NCBI GenBank assembly: GCA_958496175.1
Contig: OY292274.1
Coordinates: 57,918,630-57,982,629, forward strand
From: Sisyra terminalis
Lineage: Eukaryota > Arthropoda > Insecta > Neuroptera > Sisyridae
Reading direction: 5' to 3'
Length of the DNA: 64,000 nt
Each line of letters starts with the position of its first letter. Within the stretch, counting starts at the first letter, position 1. Both the position numbers and the translations under genes were made by a program. The notes under the pieces are model-generated. The model did no database searches and had not been told where the DNA came from. It worked only from the letters and a program-made list of their open reading frames with translations. Positions 10,292 through 22,768 of this stretch are shown here, piece by piece.

Positions 10292-12205
10292 AATAACTAT
10301 TAATCTGTTTAAATCTATTTAAGTCTGTTTTAATACTTTTTATGTTAAAGATGAATGTAAAATTGTAAAAGCTATCAAATTTTAGTCGCTAATGACCAAG
10401 CCGTTGAAGCGACTTAAAATAAATAAATAAAAAAAAGAGAATATTTTATATATTTTACAAAAGGTAAAAGTCTAAAGCTTGAAAAAATAATAAAATGAAT
10501 GGAGATTTTATGATATAAGAACTGTTCCAGAACATTTTTTAATGATTAAAAATATCATTAATGAGATTTTAAAAGATTTCATTATATTTTGCTTTCTAAT
10601 TACAATACTTATTCAAAAAGCACATTTTCATGTCAAACAATTGAAGAGAAGTTTATTTTTTTAAATCAAGATTTAAATTTACTCAAGTTTGAAGAAAAAA
10701 ATACTTAACAAAATCACTTTCTCCATAAGATGTTCCAACAATCACGTGTTTGTAAAACAAACTTTTATATTGCGTGTATTTTATGTTGTTTACCTATCTT
10801 ACCTATCTTGATTAAAATAAACAGTATGTAAGTTATAATAGATAGCAGTTTCGTTTATGTAATGCTACGAATTCATTAAGCTCTACATTAAACATAACAT
10901 CAAGCAGCATGTAACGTGCATTTTCCGTACTCAGATAATAACGTTGCAAATCATTTCGTTTCGTGTAAATTGCATAACTTTACCGGTAAAGTGTTAAATG
11001 TGTGGTAATGTGATAATTAAGATATTTCAAATCGAATGAGAAAACACATTAAGTTTAATAATGGTCTGTTCATTGAGTTCATAAATTTTTAGTATGGGAC
11101 ACATGTGCAACAATAAATTTCAACACACATTGTTAACACTTTCGTACAAATCGTGTAAAAAAAACATTTAATCATTTACCACATTTTCTTTAAGAAAAAC
11201 AACGATGAAACAAATTCATCCAAAAGAATTAAATTGCTCCCAACGTAAAAAAGGCCGCACATACCATTGCAGATAAGCATTAAACATTGTATAGGAAGTT
11301 AGAAACTTCTGTAAAACCTCTTATTAGTTTCAAGGGAGTTGAACGAAAATAGATTTATAAAGGTAAAGGTAAAACCATTAAACGTTCCAATTACCTTTAA
11401 AATTTATTTGTTTAAACGCTTGTAGCCAATAATACAATAATCTTAAATTGTCTTTATTGACGATAGCATTTCTTTCAGCAATAAGATTACAAAAGCCATG
11501 CTTTATATAAAGAAGTCAAAAAGTTTATTGAATGAAACCAATTTCTGTTTTAGAAGTTTTATTTTTGAGACTTAAAACTTTTCAAGTTGAATGTTGAATA
11601 TTTAATTTTTTTAAAGTTAAATTAAAATGAGTGTTAAATGGATTTTTTTTAAACCGACTAGATGTGTATAGTTCATCATGTCGTCAATTGATGTATAACG
11701 GCACTGTCAATTGCATATATATTACGTCATCGTTATCATATATATATTACGTCAGTTAAACTTCATGGAAATTAACTTGACTATCGAAATGATAATCGAC
11801 TGTGGGGAAATGTATGAAAAAGTAATATCCTTAATTTATTCGATAAGTTTAATTAGTTTTCAAATTCCATTTACGTATTCAAGACTAAGATGTGATGGGT
11901 TTTTTTTTTATTTTGGGGTAGATTTTTAAGGGTGGTATCATTAATTTTTAAATTATTTTTAGAAGTGAGCTAATTTTTTTCTTGGTCGTATAATTGATAG
12001 TGAACCCGGTAAACTTCATACCACCTAAAATTGAATTGCGAAAATTAATTGAAATTGGTAATTTTGCCACATTTTTCATTATTGATATTGATTTAATTAA
12101 ATACAGGTACTTATGCTTGATTATAACAAATTAAGTGCGTTTTTTAATATAAGTACATTTTATGTTACATTACATTGATAGTATTATGAACATAATTAAA
12201 CCTTA

Positions 12206-12207
<2 letters not shown>
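10292..12207. other. No recognisable feature
   Basis: AT-rich DNA. The 72-codon frame at 11711-11929 is low-complexity and unconvincing. Confidence 0.5.

Positions 12208-12218
<11 letters not shown>

Positions 12219-12254
<36 letters not shown>
12219..12254. repeat. (TA)n microsatellite
   Basis: Uninterrupted TA dinucleotide run of about 18 units, ending four bases before a TAGACTG terminus of the next repeat. Confidence 0.95.
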
Positions 12255-12257
<3 letters not shown>

Positions 12258-12258
<1 letters not shown>

Positions 12259-12740
12259 AGACTGATTCAAAAAAAATGATGAACTTTTTTTTTTTAATTA
12301 TGTCGAAAATATTGTTGGGAATGACAAAAAAAAATCCTGTGAAAGTTTAAGCTCTTAATATTAATATTAAGAGGTGCCGCATCGCAAATTTCCATTTAAA
12401 TAACATGGGAACAATATTCTCTTGCACTTTGGAATTTTATAGTTCACGTTGGTGACAATATTTCGGAATGCCCAAGGTATATTCTTGTAGAAATACAAAA
12501 AAGGATATACAAAGGATGAAGGATATACAAAAAAGGTCTCTTACAAATTTTTAATATATTTATTTCATCAAAAGTTATTCGAGGTTAAAGTTGAACTAAA
12601 GAGAAATTTTAATATTTTTTAAATTTTTTGACGCAACCATCAATTTTATGAGAAAATTTTATAGGGCATTTTTTGTAAAGCACTTTTTTTTCTATAACTT
12701 ATAACTAAAAGTATTTGATATTTTTCACAGGTCCTAAAAA
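12258..12740. repeat. Single-arm copy of the 47.5-kb fold-back family
   Basis: Begins TAGACTGATTCAAAA, then GAAAATATTGTTGGGAATGAC, AAAGTTTAAGCTCTTAATAT and GAGGTGCCGCATCG. The arms of the 47467-48340 element have the same order (TAGACTGTTTCAAAAT, GAAAATATCGTTAGAAATGA, GGTGTACCGCATCG). Only one arm is recognisable. The copy degrades toward a hairpin at 12741-12780. Confidence 0.6.
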
Positions 12741-12780
12741 TGACCTTATGAATTGAATTAAATTTCAATTCATAAGGTCA
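12741..12780. repeat. Perfect 17-bp stem hairpin
   Basis: TGACCTTATGAATTGAA and its exact reverse complement are separated by 6 bases (TTAAAT). It may be the collapsed centre of the fold-back copy to its left. Confidence 0.85.
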
Positions 12781-13217
12781 GTTTTAGTCAAGGACTGGAA
12801 GCTTACCGGAAATATTCCGATTTTCTTCAGTATTTCTTTGAATACAATATTTGTTTATTTACATTTGACACTTCAGTACATAGTTAAGGTGGTTCACCTT
12901 AGTACAATGTAGATATTTAAATGTGATACAATGCTTAGCCGATCTTAATCTGGTAATTATTTTACCCTTTCAGTGCTAAAGTTTGGAGTGAAACTAAATT
13001 TTCTTTTTCTTCTATGTTTTTGTTAAAAAAACCATTGTTTTGTAAAATTTTGGAAAAACCTATCAAAATTTATATGAAAATTTTACAGTGCTAAGAATAT
13101 TCTCGAAAATTGGGCTTTATTCTATGTTTTTTGGATTATAGTTATCACCGTTTTTCACAAATGAGTTACAGTATTCGATCAAAGTAGGAAAGAGGAAAAA
13201 GGAAAGAAAAACGGAAG
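12781..13217. other. No recognisable feature
   Basis: AT-rich; nothing supportable. Confidence 0.5.
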
Positions 13218-13225
13218 GTCGTCGA

Positions 13226-13504
13226 CAAAGGCGGATTCAGGATTTTCTTCTGAGGAAGGGGGGGAGGGGCACAATATCATCTTTCATTTGCAAGTGCGTA
13301 AGAGGGATGCAACGAAAAAAATTCGCAATTCCAGCCAGAAATAGACTAGAGTTTCACTAATGTTCTTTCTGTTATTTTATTCATACATTTTTACAACTCT
13401 AATAATTTGATTTGCTTCTAAGTATGTACTGTTATGGAATCTCCACAGTACACAAAAATACTGTGGGGGGCACGTGCCCCCGTGCCCCCTTAAATTCGCC
13501 CTTT
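13226..13504. mobile_element. hAT-like MITE with G-rich/C-rich ends
   Basis: The left end reads CAAAGGCGGATTCAGG followed by a GGGGGGGAGGGGCAC tract. The right end has GTGCCCCC, then AAATTCGCCCTTT. The ends are inverted and lead into complementary G-rich and C-rich tracts. A candidate 8-bp TSD with one mismatch, GTCGTCGA (13218-13225) versus GTCGTGGA (13505-13512), supports a hAT-type element. No coding sequence. Confidence 0.6.
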
Positions 13505-13512
13505 GTCGTGGA

Positions 13513-15389
13513 ATCAAATTAAACCTAAATATTTTAAGCTTTTCCTTTGATATAGGAACACCATATGCAGTTTTAGAGAATAAAAAAGAATGAGAAATTC
13601 TTGTGAACAAATATCTCGAAAAATCACTCACTTAAAATGTAATATATTGCATTCTGTAACGAAACTTACAATGATATTCAGGGCACGGGAAAGTAATATT
13701 ATTTCCGAACATATATTTTCAATTCCTTTTGGTCAAATATTACCAATTATCTGAACCTATATTTTCTTTAATTTAATTTATAGTTGCTCTGTTTTCTTTG
13801 AGGCACATCCTTAATTATTCAAAGTAAATAAAATAAATCAAAACTACAATATACCGTACAAAATAAACAATATTATATTGCCAAAACATAATTTATCCTT
13901 CACTTTTAAATAGCTAATGAAATAAACACTATATTATGGTTTTAGATTTAATTAGACAAGTGGACCATAAAATGGTTATGGCGTTATTATAATTTTTAAC
14001 TGTCTGATAATTTAGTGCGTTTTTCGTTTGATCTTATATCATTAAAAAATTGATTACAACATCTGCACTTTTTGTAGCAGGTACCGATATATTTGGAAAT
14101 TTATCATCTCACAAATATTTAGATAAATTTTTCATTAAAAAATGATTTAATATGAGAAAGTTTTTCTTTGCAAACTCATAAGTTCCGTTTCTATATTTAT
14201 TGGTGACATGAATTAATAGCTCCTTTGTGTAACATTAAATTAACATTTAAGTTCAAATAGCGTCACACGTATTGAAATCAAGTAAATTACTGTGAAACAT
14301 AAATTAACAAGTTTGCATGTTGTACTGTTGAAATATGAAGTTCATATCAATACACCAAGAACGTTTAATAATTGATAGCTTTGATAGAAAACTTAATATA
14401 AACACAGCTATGTATATTGTAGACAAAGTGGTCGTAATTAAGATGAACTTTTAAGGCCACAGTATCGAAACCAATTATGGAAAGCGGTCGTGGTCAAGTT
14501 TAATTGAGAAATTTGGTGGATGTAAAGCAGAATGCTTTGATGTTCCAAATAAATTTTAGATGACTTCACCAACAGAAAATCATAATTCATTTGTACTATT
14601 TATAGCCTATTGCTCTTTATATTGTTGTCGTGCTACCTTCTTTAATCGTAAACTATATTTTGTCCTTTGTCTGCCTTTTATGTTCTTATTATCATATAAA
14701 TTTTCTCATTTCCTTTACGAATATGTCACTTTATTTTTATTATGAACACTGCACATAAATTGAACATAAAAATTTATCCACAACAGACAGGAATAAGTTT
14801 ATTTTTTTTTAATTTCATTTTTTCTTTGAATCCAATATACTCAACTAAACAATAATTCTTCGAATCGAAGAAAACATGGTTGAAATGACTTTCTAATTGA
14901 AAAAAAAAACATTTTTTCTATAATGCCAATGAAAGTATATGGTATAAAATAATTGCTCATTAATATTTGCAAACGAATTCTATGAATGAATGAATTAATA
15001 TAATACAAAAGCTTCAGTTTCTGGAAATATTGTATATCAAATAATATCTCTGCTCAAAGAACTACAAATTTTAAATTTATTTTCGTTTTCAGTATTTAAA
15101 CATTAAAAGAATTAGTAATTAAATGTTGTCGAGAATCAAAATGCAAAATAGCTATCCATTAACATCTTCTACCATAACCACTCGAAATTTTCTCAACCAA
15201 TCCATATAAGATTTTCCAAATACATACTAGAACTTGATATAGCATTCCGAAAACAACATTCACTATTCCTCCATTCTCTCTTCTATGGGAACGAATACAA
15301 ATGTCAATAGATCTGCTCCTAGGACATCATCTTATCAGTGGAACACCCAGCACTGTTTTTTAAAATCTGTTCTTAGAATTAAAGAATAA
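13513..15389. other. No recognisable feature
   Basis: AT-rich DNA. The stretch 15160-15390 may belong to the LINE that follows, but I cannot read motifs in it. Confidence 0.45.
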
Positions 15390-15645
15390 AGGGTATAAGG
15401 ATTACTAGGATTAGGACACCGACGGTTTAGTTCTTGATGGAAGAACTGAATGTGCTACTGTCCGAAGCAATGAGGTTTGTATAATTGGACTTCCAAATTA
15501 AGCCTCAATTTTCTTTTGCGAAACGAATGCTATCTTGAAATCTTTAAGGATGGTAGGACGAAATCAGTATAGAACACCTGTGACCATGTATACAGACTCG
15601 TAATTGACCCTCAAGTCATAAAACCCAGATATAATAGTACAAATA

Positions 15646-16213
15646 CTTTTTTTTAAATTAGCAATCAGTTAGTGCAAACTATGAGCTAATGTGTTGTCTT
15701 GGCTGGAGCTCCTGATGACTCAGTTCCAGATGACTTGATGAAGAAGTTCCCAGTGGAACATCTTCCTGCTACTTTGATGTCAGCTCATATGGAGTTCTTT
15801 TTGATTTCAGTCTTCTAATGGTTGAGTGCTTTTGGAGTGGCCCCATCAACGGATTTGTGTGCTCCATCAGTCTTAAAAAGTGAGCTTCACTTCTTTGTTT
15901 GACCATTTCTGAGATCGGACATATGTGCAGGTCTTTATGTAGCATATCGTTGGTGACATACCATGGCGCATTCGCGATCGCTCGTAAAATTTTTGACTGA
16001 CATCTTTGAATCATTTTGGTGCTTGATTTTCTGGCACAAGCCCATAATTCAATCCCATAGCTCCATATCGGAACTTTTACGGCCTTGTATAGGAAGCAGT
16101 TGATTTTTCAAAGACATTACGGATTTCCTTCCCATAAACCAGTATAGTTGTTTGAACCTCGGCATGGTTTGGGTTCTCTTTTTTGCTATATGGGTTCTCC
16201 AGGTAAGCCTAAC
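15646..16213 (-). mobile_element. 5'-truncated Jockey-type LINE nested in another LINE
   Basis: 568 bp on the minus strand, bounded by the 7-bp TSD ACAAATA (15639-15645 and 16214-16220). Its 3' end is an A-rich tail (plus-strand T run 15647-15654). Then come a 3' UTR shared with the copy at 1240-1367 and the end of an ORF2. The 5' end is truncated inside the reverse-transcriptase thumb region. Confidence 0.85.
15769..16213 (-). pseudogene. Jockey-type ORF2 C-terminus
   Basis: The last 81 codons (15769-16014) are open and begin MIQRCQSKILRAIANAPWY, followed by VTNDMLHKDLHI and EAHFLRLMEHTNPL. This is the usual C-terminal block after the reverse-transcriptase domain of Jockey-clade LINEs. Upstream, 16015-16213 reads in shifting frames as LTWRTHIAKKR, LYWFMGRKS and a WTYGIQLWG-like segment, the thumb region of the same protein. 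Frameshifts and a stop separate the two parts. No endonuclease or catalytic RT motif remains. The 3' UTR follows at 15656-15768. Confidence 0.8.
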
Positions 16214-16600
16214 ACAAATAATTAAGGAACAATTATATCACTTGAAACAAATAGGACAGAAAACAGCCCTGGTCTAGGTCCCCGGACATCAGGGAATTCC
16301 AGGGAACGAACAAAAGCCGAAACAGTGACCAAAGAAGCCACAAGTGGTGAGGAAAAGAGAGATTCATTACAAGATTTAGAATTGGCCATGCTGAAATGAA
16401 ACACAGCCATATAATGAAAAGGGAACAACCGACTACTTGCCCAGAATGTGGAAAGATTCCTATAGTTCACCAATTATTTATAAAATGCAAAGCCGACATT
16501 GGTTGACCTGAACAGTAACTGCCAAATTCTATAAAGTAATACTGAAACTCGCAGAAGGGCATCGAAATAACAATAAAGAACTTAAAGTAAATCGACAAAG

Positions 16601-18277
16601 AAATAAAATTTAAAGAAATCCTTATGAATTTATCATTATTACTGTTATGTTATTATTATTATAGTTAGTATAACTGTTGTTGTATATGTTGTCTACTATT
16701 AAAATCCGATTATTACTATAATTTTGAGGCTTGCTGTTAAAGTTTTCATTGTTATTGTTATACTTCTTTTATTGCTATTATTACTTCGACAAACTAGTTG
16801 ATAAAAACCGATCATCTTAATCAATATACTTCCAGACTTATATTAGAGATTTTTACAAGTATGAAAATAAAATGAGACTTTGCAGCAGTAATTCTGTTAC
16901 AAATAATTTTACATTAAAAAAAATCGTTTGGTAAGAGCAATTAAATGACACCTGTAAATTCTTTGCATACTTTTAATTTATTTTTTCCGCCAAATTTAAA
17001 TTCCTAAATTCCTTTAATTTCCATAATTCAATTAATACATTTGCGTTTAACACAAATATGTTCACTTAAACGCTGAATCAGCCCTCGTGGAATGTTATTC
17101 CATGTAAAAATTTGTAATTCGTTAAATGTTCATTAGTGTCTTTTTTGTTATTTTAAGAATTTTTGTTGTAATTAAACAAAAACGAGAATAAATCCTAACC
17201 ATTTTATAAACCCTACATAACTACCCCTAAAAAATACCAGTTTTTACAGATTTCAATTTATAAACTTTTTACACAATTTTCAATTAATAATCGTTTCTAA
17301 AGGTTTTATAATGGTTTTCATTTTTCTTTAAATTAATAAGGTGAAGTTACATAATTGTGTCGAGAGCAGAGAACGAAAGAAAAGGTATAAAAAAAGTTTT
17401 GTACAAAGAGTAAAGTAAATTTTTATTTTTCGTCAAAGAGTTATCATGAAATCTAATTAAGTACAAATTTACGATGAAGTCCCTTAAAAGCACAGGATTA
17501 AAAAAAAAGTTCCTTTGTTAAAAGTTTATTCTTTTTGTATTTCGTGTAGCGAAATATGCCACTTGTAAGTTTTAACATATGGTAATCAATCATTTGTAAT
17601 CCTAAATTATAACATTTAAAACAAAGAAACTTACGATACAAATGTTACCTATACTTTAATTAAGAAAAAGAAAAAAATAGTTTCTCAGTTCAGTAACATT
17701 CTGGAAACACCTTTGGAATTAATTTGGATTTTTATCATCTATAAATATCAGACTTTCTTTATCTATCAACTTTGTTTTTTTCGAAACTATTAAATAAAAA
17801 TATTAAACTGCGAACTTGCATAGTTGCTTAATTGTCTAATTATACAATTATTGCACGGTAAGTAAGTCACTCTCTAGATACAAGAATTGGCAGAACAAAA
17901 AGTAGAAAAATATAATAAAGAGCAGATAATATAATCTAATTCAAAATTTTTAGAGATGACATAACAATAATAGTAATGGTATAAATTATAATTATAATTA
18001 TGATACTTGAAGACACAGAGACTCAATATTAATGTATAGTGCATATTATATAGTTGAAACTCAAATATTTTAATAATAAGTTTAAAGATCCATAATGGTA
18101 ATATATGATTATGGAAGAACTGTGTTTCGTGCAATTGTACAAATTTCAATTTCGCGGTTGTGTTGTACATTGCAATAGTGTAATAGTTTTTGGAAAAAGG
18201 TTCATTCGGGAGTCGAAACAGTGAGATGGGGTTATTTTGACGCGAGTATTTTGATAACTTTCGACTTTTTTTAGTTA
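16601..18277. other. No recognisable feature
   Basis: AT-rich. TTATTATTATTATAG-type short ATT runs occur near 16640-16660. The 98-codon minus frame at 17874-18170 is low-complexity. Confidence 0.5.
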
Positions 18278-18593
18278 TAATTAAGACCGAATTTATTGAA
18301 CTTGGCGATATTTTTTATTTATGTATAGATGCTGATTGATTTACAGATTATTTGGTTCACGGTAGGTATACCTACCGTAGATATACGCAATAGACCATAC
18401 TCTTTTTAGATATTTATAAATATTTTTTGAAAATTAATTAATTATTACATGGAACTATTTTATTCTTTGCAACAGTTTATTCAATGTGTCTTTTTCATGA
18501 GTGTGAAGTGTTTTTAGGTATGATTATATTTTTCGTAAAGGAAATAAGAAAAATGAAATTAGTTACATAGACGAGGTCGCGGAGATCAGCTAG
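18278..18593 (+). mobile_element. Helitron 3'-end fragment
   Basis: Closely matches 57551-57930, the 3' part of the longer Helitron. Shared features are CTTGGCGATATTTTTTATTT, the palindrome around ACCGT, and the ending GACGAGGTCGCGGAGATCAG followed by CTAG then T. The 5' TC terminus is missing and the last 150 bp have small deletions relative to the other copy. Confidence 0.75.
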
Positions 18594-21500
18594 TTTAATA
18601 TATAAAAGATCTTCAAATCCTCGGATTCATAGTATTTGAAGACAAAATCAAGATCGGAATTAATAATCAATAAATTTTATATAAGATTAGGCTTAATTGA
18701 TTTAAATTTAGATCAATTTAAAAATAAAAAAACCTTTTAAATCTCTTTAAAAATATCAGTCATCACCAAAATTATTCGTATTAACACTGTGGATATTTCC
18801 ACATAAGAGTACACTAATCGTATCTAAATCTATTTTCGTGCTGTACGTTATTCATAATTCAATGCTTATATAATGCGATAACTATAATTGTTTTGAGATC
18901 TGGGCTTCTTGATAGAGTCAAATGTTTCATAATGCTTTATAATGCAGAAAATGTATAATTATACGCTTTTTGTGAATAAAAATGGGTTCATGGTAAGAAA
19001 CAAAAATAAAGAACATTATACTAACGAGTAGGTAAATAAAAAGGTTTTGGTGATTCACATTTAGATGAATAAGAAATAAGGAAGAAGCTAATCTTGAATT
19101 TCAACAAGTAAATTTACGTAAAATTTTAATTACCTACTTGTGTATGATATTTGACAGACGTTGTAATTTCTCTTGAGTATTATAAATCAACACCGTCTAT
19201 GACGAGTATGTCATGTTATTTAGATTGAAATCATCACTTATTCATTCCATTATATGAAAACTTCTTTTCTGCGTTATATTCAATTTAAAATCGCGTAGAT
19301 TATATACCATAAGAATACGGATATCACATTCAAATGTACATAGCTTTTTAAGCTCAATAGATTGTCCTTAACTAAGTAAACTATTTTAAAAAACCAAACT
19401 TTAATTTTATTTAGCCTTCATATAATTTCTATAGATAACTATTGAAAACAAGCTTAAATCATAGCATTTTGTAATTTAATTTTTAGCGAGAAAAAAATAT
19501 ATGTTTCAATGTATAAATTGCTCTAAAAGAATTTTAATTAAATATTTCTTTCGATTTCTTTCGTTGCCACTTCCTTCCTTTATTATTTAAGGACTTTTTT
19601 TCAAGTTCACTTTAATTGGTTTTGCGTACGAGAAAATATTTTTCTTTCTGTACCACACCGTTTTTAAAGTAAATATATAAAGAAAATTGTTTTGAATAAA
19701 GAACTTACAATTATAAATGTTTACATTAATTAATTTATCACAGTACCGAACTTCAAGTAAAATGAAATGTAAGTCGAAAAAAAAAATAATTCATGGTATA
19801 AGAATTGAATAATTTCAATAGAATTCCTCTATTTATAATTTTTCAAGAAAATTTACTTTGGAAAAAAAATCTGTAACAAAGGTTAACACAATTTTAAATA
19901 TCGTTTAAGGCTATAAAAATTTGTTAAAACATTAAAAATGGAATCAAAATATTTTTTGTTCAAACATAAGTAATTATTCTTATAAATTAATATATAACTA
20001 ACGTAATTACATATGTCCACAATTTTCTTTTTCAAACAATAAAATAATAATGAAAAAACTTTTGTGACGTAATTCAAGCATGTTATGATATATTATGATA
20101 GTAGTCCAAAATTAGCGCAAGAAACTGTCATCTTCAACGACAAAACATTGCTTAAAAACAATCCAGAGACACAAAAATATGGAGAAATATAAAACCATGA
20201 AGTCATTTTTATATTATAAGCAATTCCTTTGCTAATAAATGTGACATGATAATATGAATTGATACAATATAAACATGTAAAGTAAAGGATATATGTAGAT
20301 TTTTTTTCAAGTGTTAGAAGATATAATTTTTATCAATACAGACCCTGAAATAAACTTTAAATGGTATATGTACCTACGCAATAGTTACATAACATTTTTT
20401 TGTTGAGATTAAACAAACCAATTAATAAAAAAATAAACATTGGTGTAGTGGTAAAGCTTGGTTTTGTTTTGTGTATTTACAAAAAAATTTACATATTTTT
20501 TGCAAAAAAAATCTTTCAATAAATATTTATATAAGAATACTTTTGACCTCATTACACGCAACGGAAATTTGATAATTGTTGTAATCGGCGATTCAATTGA
20601 ATTGATTTGAATATCTCGAGAACCATCCAATTATGTTTGCGAATTTACTTTGTGTTAGTGGTACTTTTAATTATTTTAATTATTTTTTGCATTGTTTGCA
20701 ATAATAATTGCATTGTTTATTCAGTGGAAAACAATTTCTGGGTTCAAAATTAAAAAATCATATTTGTTTATAACTTGGAATGATATTTTTTTCCGAAAAT
20801 TATACATTGGTAAATAGATAATGGGACATGTTTTTGCTAGGTAGTAAAAATTATTTCACAGCAAAAGAAGGAAAAAATAAAATCTTTTTATAGACTATCT
20901 TTTTTTTGAATCTGCATAAAACAAAATTATAATATATTAGCTGAACCCGCCAGACGGTGTCCTGCCAGTATATAGTAAAATGGCTGTAAATAAATAATTT
21001 GGGTATAAAATTATGTTCTCGGAACATTAAAAACCCTCCCTTAATAACTCGCAGCATCCCTTGCTGTACCTCTCTTTCAATATATACATTTTTCAATTAA
21101 GTATTGAGAAAATTTGCTATACCTCTAAAAATCACTACACGATCGTAGTATTGAAGTGTTGACAGTTAGTGGCTATTATATTGACCAATGAAAATGCCGT
21201 TTTTCGTGGTGGCAGGTATGTTACTAATGTAATTTTATTCTTAATCTTTTGTTTTAAAACTGTTCTAAATAAGTAATTAAAGCGATTGAAATACTAATAA
21301 CTTTTTTATTATTATTAAATTGCGTTTGGTGCATTGTTTACAACAATGGAAACATCTTACAATAGAATTTTTTATTTGTTAAATAAAATATCAGTCAGTA
21401 AAAATAAAAGTAACCTTCCTACGATAATTTAAAAATTTACTATTAATACAATGCAATATATAATACAACATATACAAGACATAATGGAACTTCAAAAACT

Positions 21501-21830
21501 TATTAATATTTTTTTTTTATCCCAAACCAAAACTCGAAAATACATTTTTTATTATCTGGGGCGCTTAATTTGAAAGCGCAATTGTTGATAGTGTTTAATT
21601 CTATTGATAGGTACGATAAGTTTGAATCAATTTCCAGTAGAAAATTTGTTTTTATTTATTAAATGTTCCATTTTTCTTATTGGGAAACCTTTTCTTTTCT
21701 TTACAAAAAATTGATTTATTTTGTCAAAGAAAATTTCAATAAATGAAAATTATGCTAAGCATATCGCATCCGCTGTAGAATGGAAGCAAAACTCAAAATT
21801 TATCCTTTGATATTTCATGTTTATACATAG
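18594..21830. other. No recognisable feature
   Basis: Over 3 kb of AT-rich DNA. Minus frames at 19883, 20409 and 20851 are short and Lys/Phe/Tyr-rich, as expected by chance in such DNA. Confidence 0.5.
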
Positions 21831-21832
21831 TA

Positions 21833-22766
21833 GGGGAAGCCCGGGCAAGATGCATAGTGTGGGTAAGACGAATACTCGATGTTATTAAAAATCTACAATC
21901 GATAGCGCTACTGGACGAACTCAGCCATGGCATGACAGTTAATTCAAAAGAATAAATGAGTGCACTTGTCGTAAAAAATAAATAAAAGTTTTTTGCTGTT
22001 TTGTTACGATTTTTGGCAAGTTATGAATAATGATTTTTTGTATTATGTATTAACTGATAACGAATAGACTCTGTTTATTCGATCGCGTATTTTTTGAAGT
22101 TTAATTTGTGTTTGTAATTTTTAATTACAGGTTGAAATTTTACAATAGGATAATATAACTTTTGAATATTAGTGCTTTGGACAAGACGGATATGGGCAAA
22201 ACGGATTCGTTTAGCCCGGTTAGCCCAATAATACTTTTTTTATCGAAATTAAACACATTTAATTAAGTTCATTAGCGTATAGGTGTAGTAGTATGCAATT
22301 AGTGATATTATTAGCATTATATTATTAAGAAGACTAATCAGAAGGATGAAACAAGTTGTTTATGTTTAGTATGCTCAGAAGTATATATTGAACAACCTCT
22401 AGAAGACTGGATAGAGTGCAACCAATGCAAGAGGGGGGCATACGAGAACTGTACTTCTTATTTAAGGCTAGGCAGTTACTATTGCGATGACTGCGAAGAT
22501 TAAAACACAATTTGCTTTACTTAATCTTTTTGCCGTGGTGGTATATCTGTTTTACCCGGTGACGTCGGGCAAAACGGATAATATGCAATTTTTTTTGTTA
22601 TCAAAAATTTATGTAGAGTTTATTTAAGTTTCTATTTTTTTATTAGCATTTTCTAAAAATGATTAACTAAAGTACAAATTAATAATAAAAAGACTGTTGT
22701 TGATTAGAAATTTGTGTGTGTTTTTTAGCCATACCCTTAACATATTCGTCTTGCCCGGGCTTCCCC
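21833..22766 (+). mobile_element. pogo/Tc1-type transposon relic
   Basis: 934 bp between TA dinucleotides (21831-21832 and 22767-22768). The ends are inverted repeats, GGGGAAGCCCGGGCAAGA at left and TCTTGCCCGGGCTTCCCC (one intervening mismatch, CGTCTTG) at right. Internal GGGCAAAACGGAT motifs echo the termini. A short coding remnant, 22327-22503, is all that is left of a transposase gene. TA duplication and the zinc-finger tail suggest a pogo-like element. Confidence 0.75.
22327..22503 (+). pseudogene. Transposase C-terminal PHD-like zinc finger remnant
   Basis: A 58-codon open stretch ending at TAA 22501-22503. It reads CLCLVCSEVY, then EDWIECNQCKRGAYENC, then YYCDDCED. The spacing CxxC, W-x-x-C-x-x-C, x-x-C and CxxC is the PHD-like finger found at the C-terminus of many insect pogo/DDE_1-type transposases. 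Positions that are usually Trp and His (in KRWAHENC) are Gly and Tyr here, one base away in each case. The catalytic domain is gone. Family assignment is from memory of such proteins. Confidence 0.6.
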
Positions 22767-22768
22767 TA

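Larger units (their letters stand above)
15390..16600 (+). pseudogene. LINE ORF2 RNase H domain and tail, interrupted by a nested LINE
   Basis: C-terminal part of an I/R1-type LINE ORF2. Before the insertion the plus strand shows RNase H catalytic blocks: DTDG (15415-15426), FCETNAI with the Glu (15513-15533) and MYTDS (15586-15600). After it the domain resumes: IIKEQLYHLKQIGQKTALV, VPGHQGI, PGNE, then the zinc-like tail RIGHAE, HSHIMKREQPT, CPECGKIPIVHQLFIKC. The order matches RNase H-bearing LINEs such as the I factor. Stops and frameshifts break every frame. The insertion (15646-16213) falls between the TDS block and the VPGH block and brings its own TSD, so the host element was already present when the second LINE arrived. 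Confidence 0.75.

Noticed and set aside
10111..10296. 61-codon frame in the GC-rich fold-back element
   Set aside because: It is simply the palindrome read through; both arms would encode unrelated peptides.
12822..12840. TTTTCTTCAGT as a possible hammerhead CUGAAGA on the minus strand
   Set aside because: No self-complementary stem II and no GAAA at the right distance.
16222..16473. 83-codon minus-strand frame
   Set aside because: Antisense to the plus-strand RNase H remnant, which explains the non-random composition.
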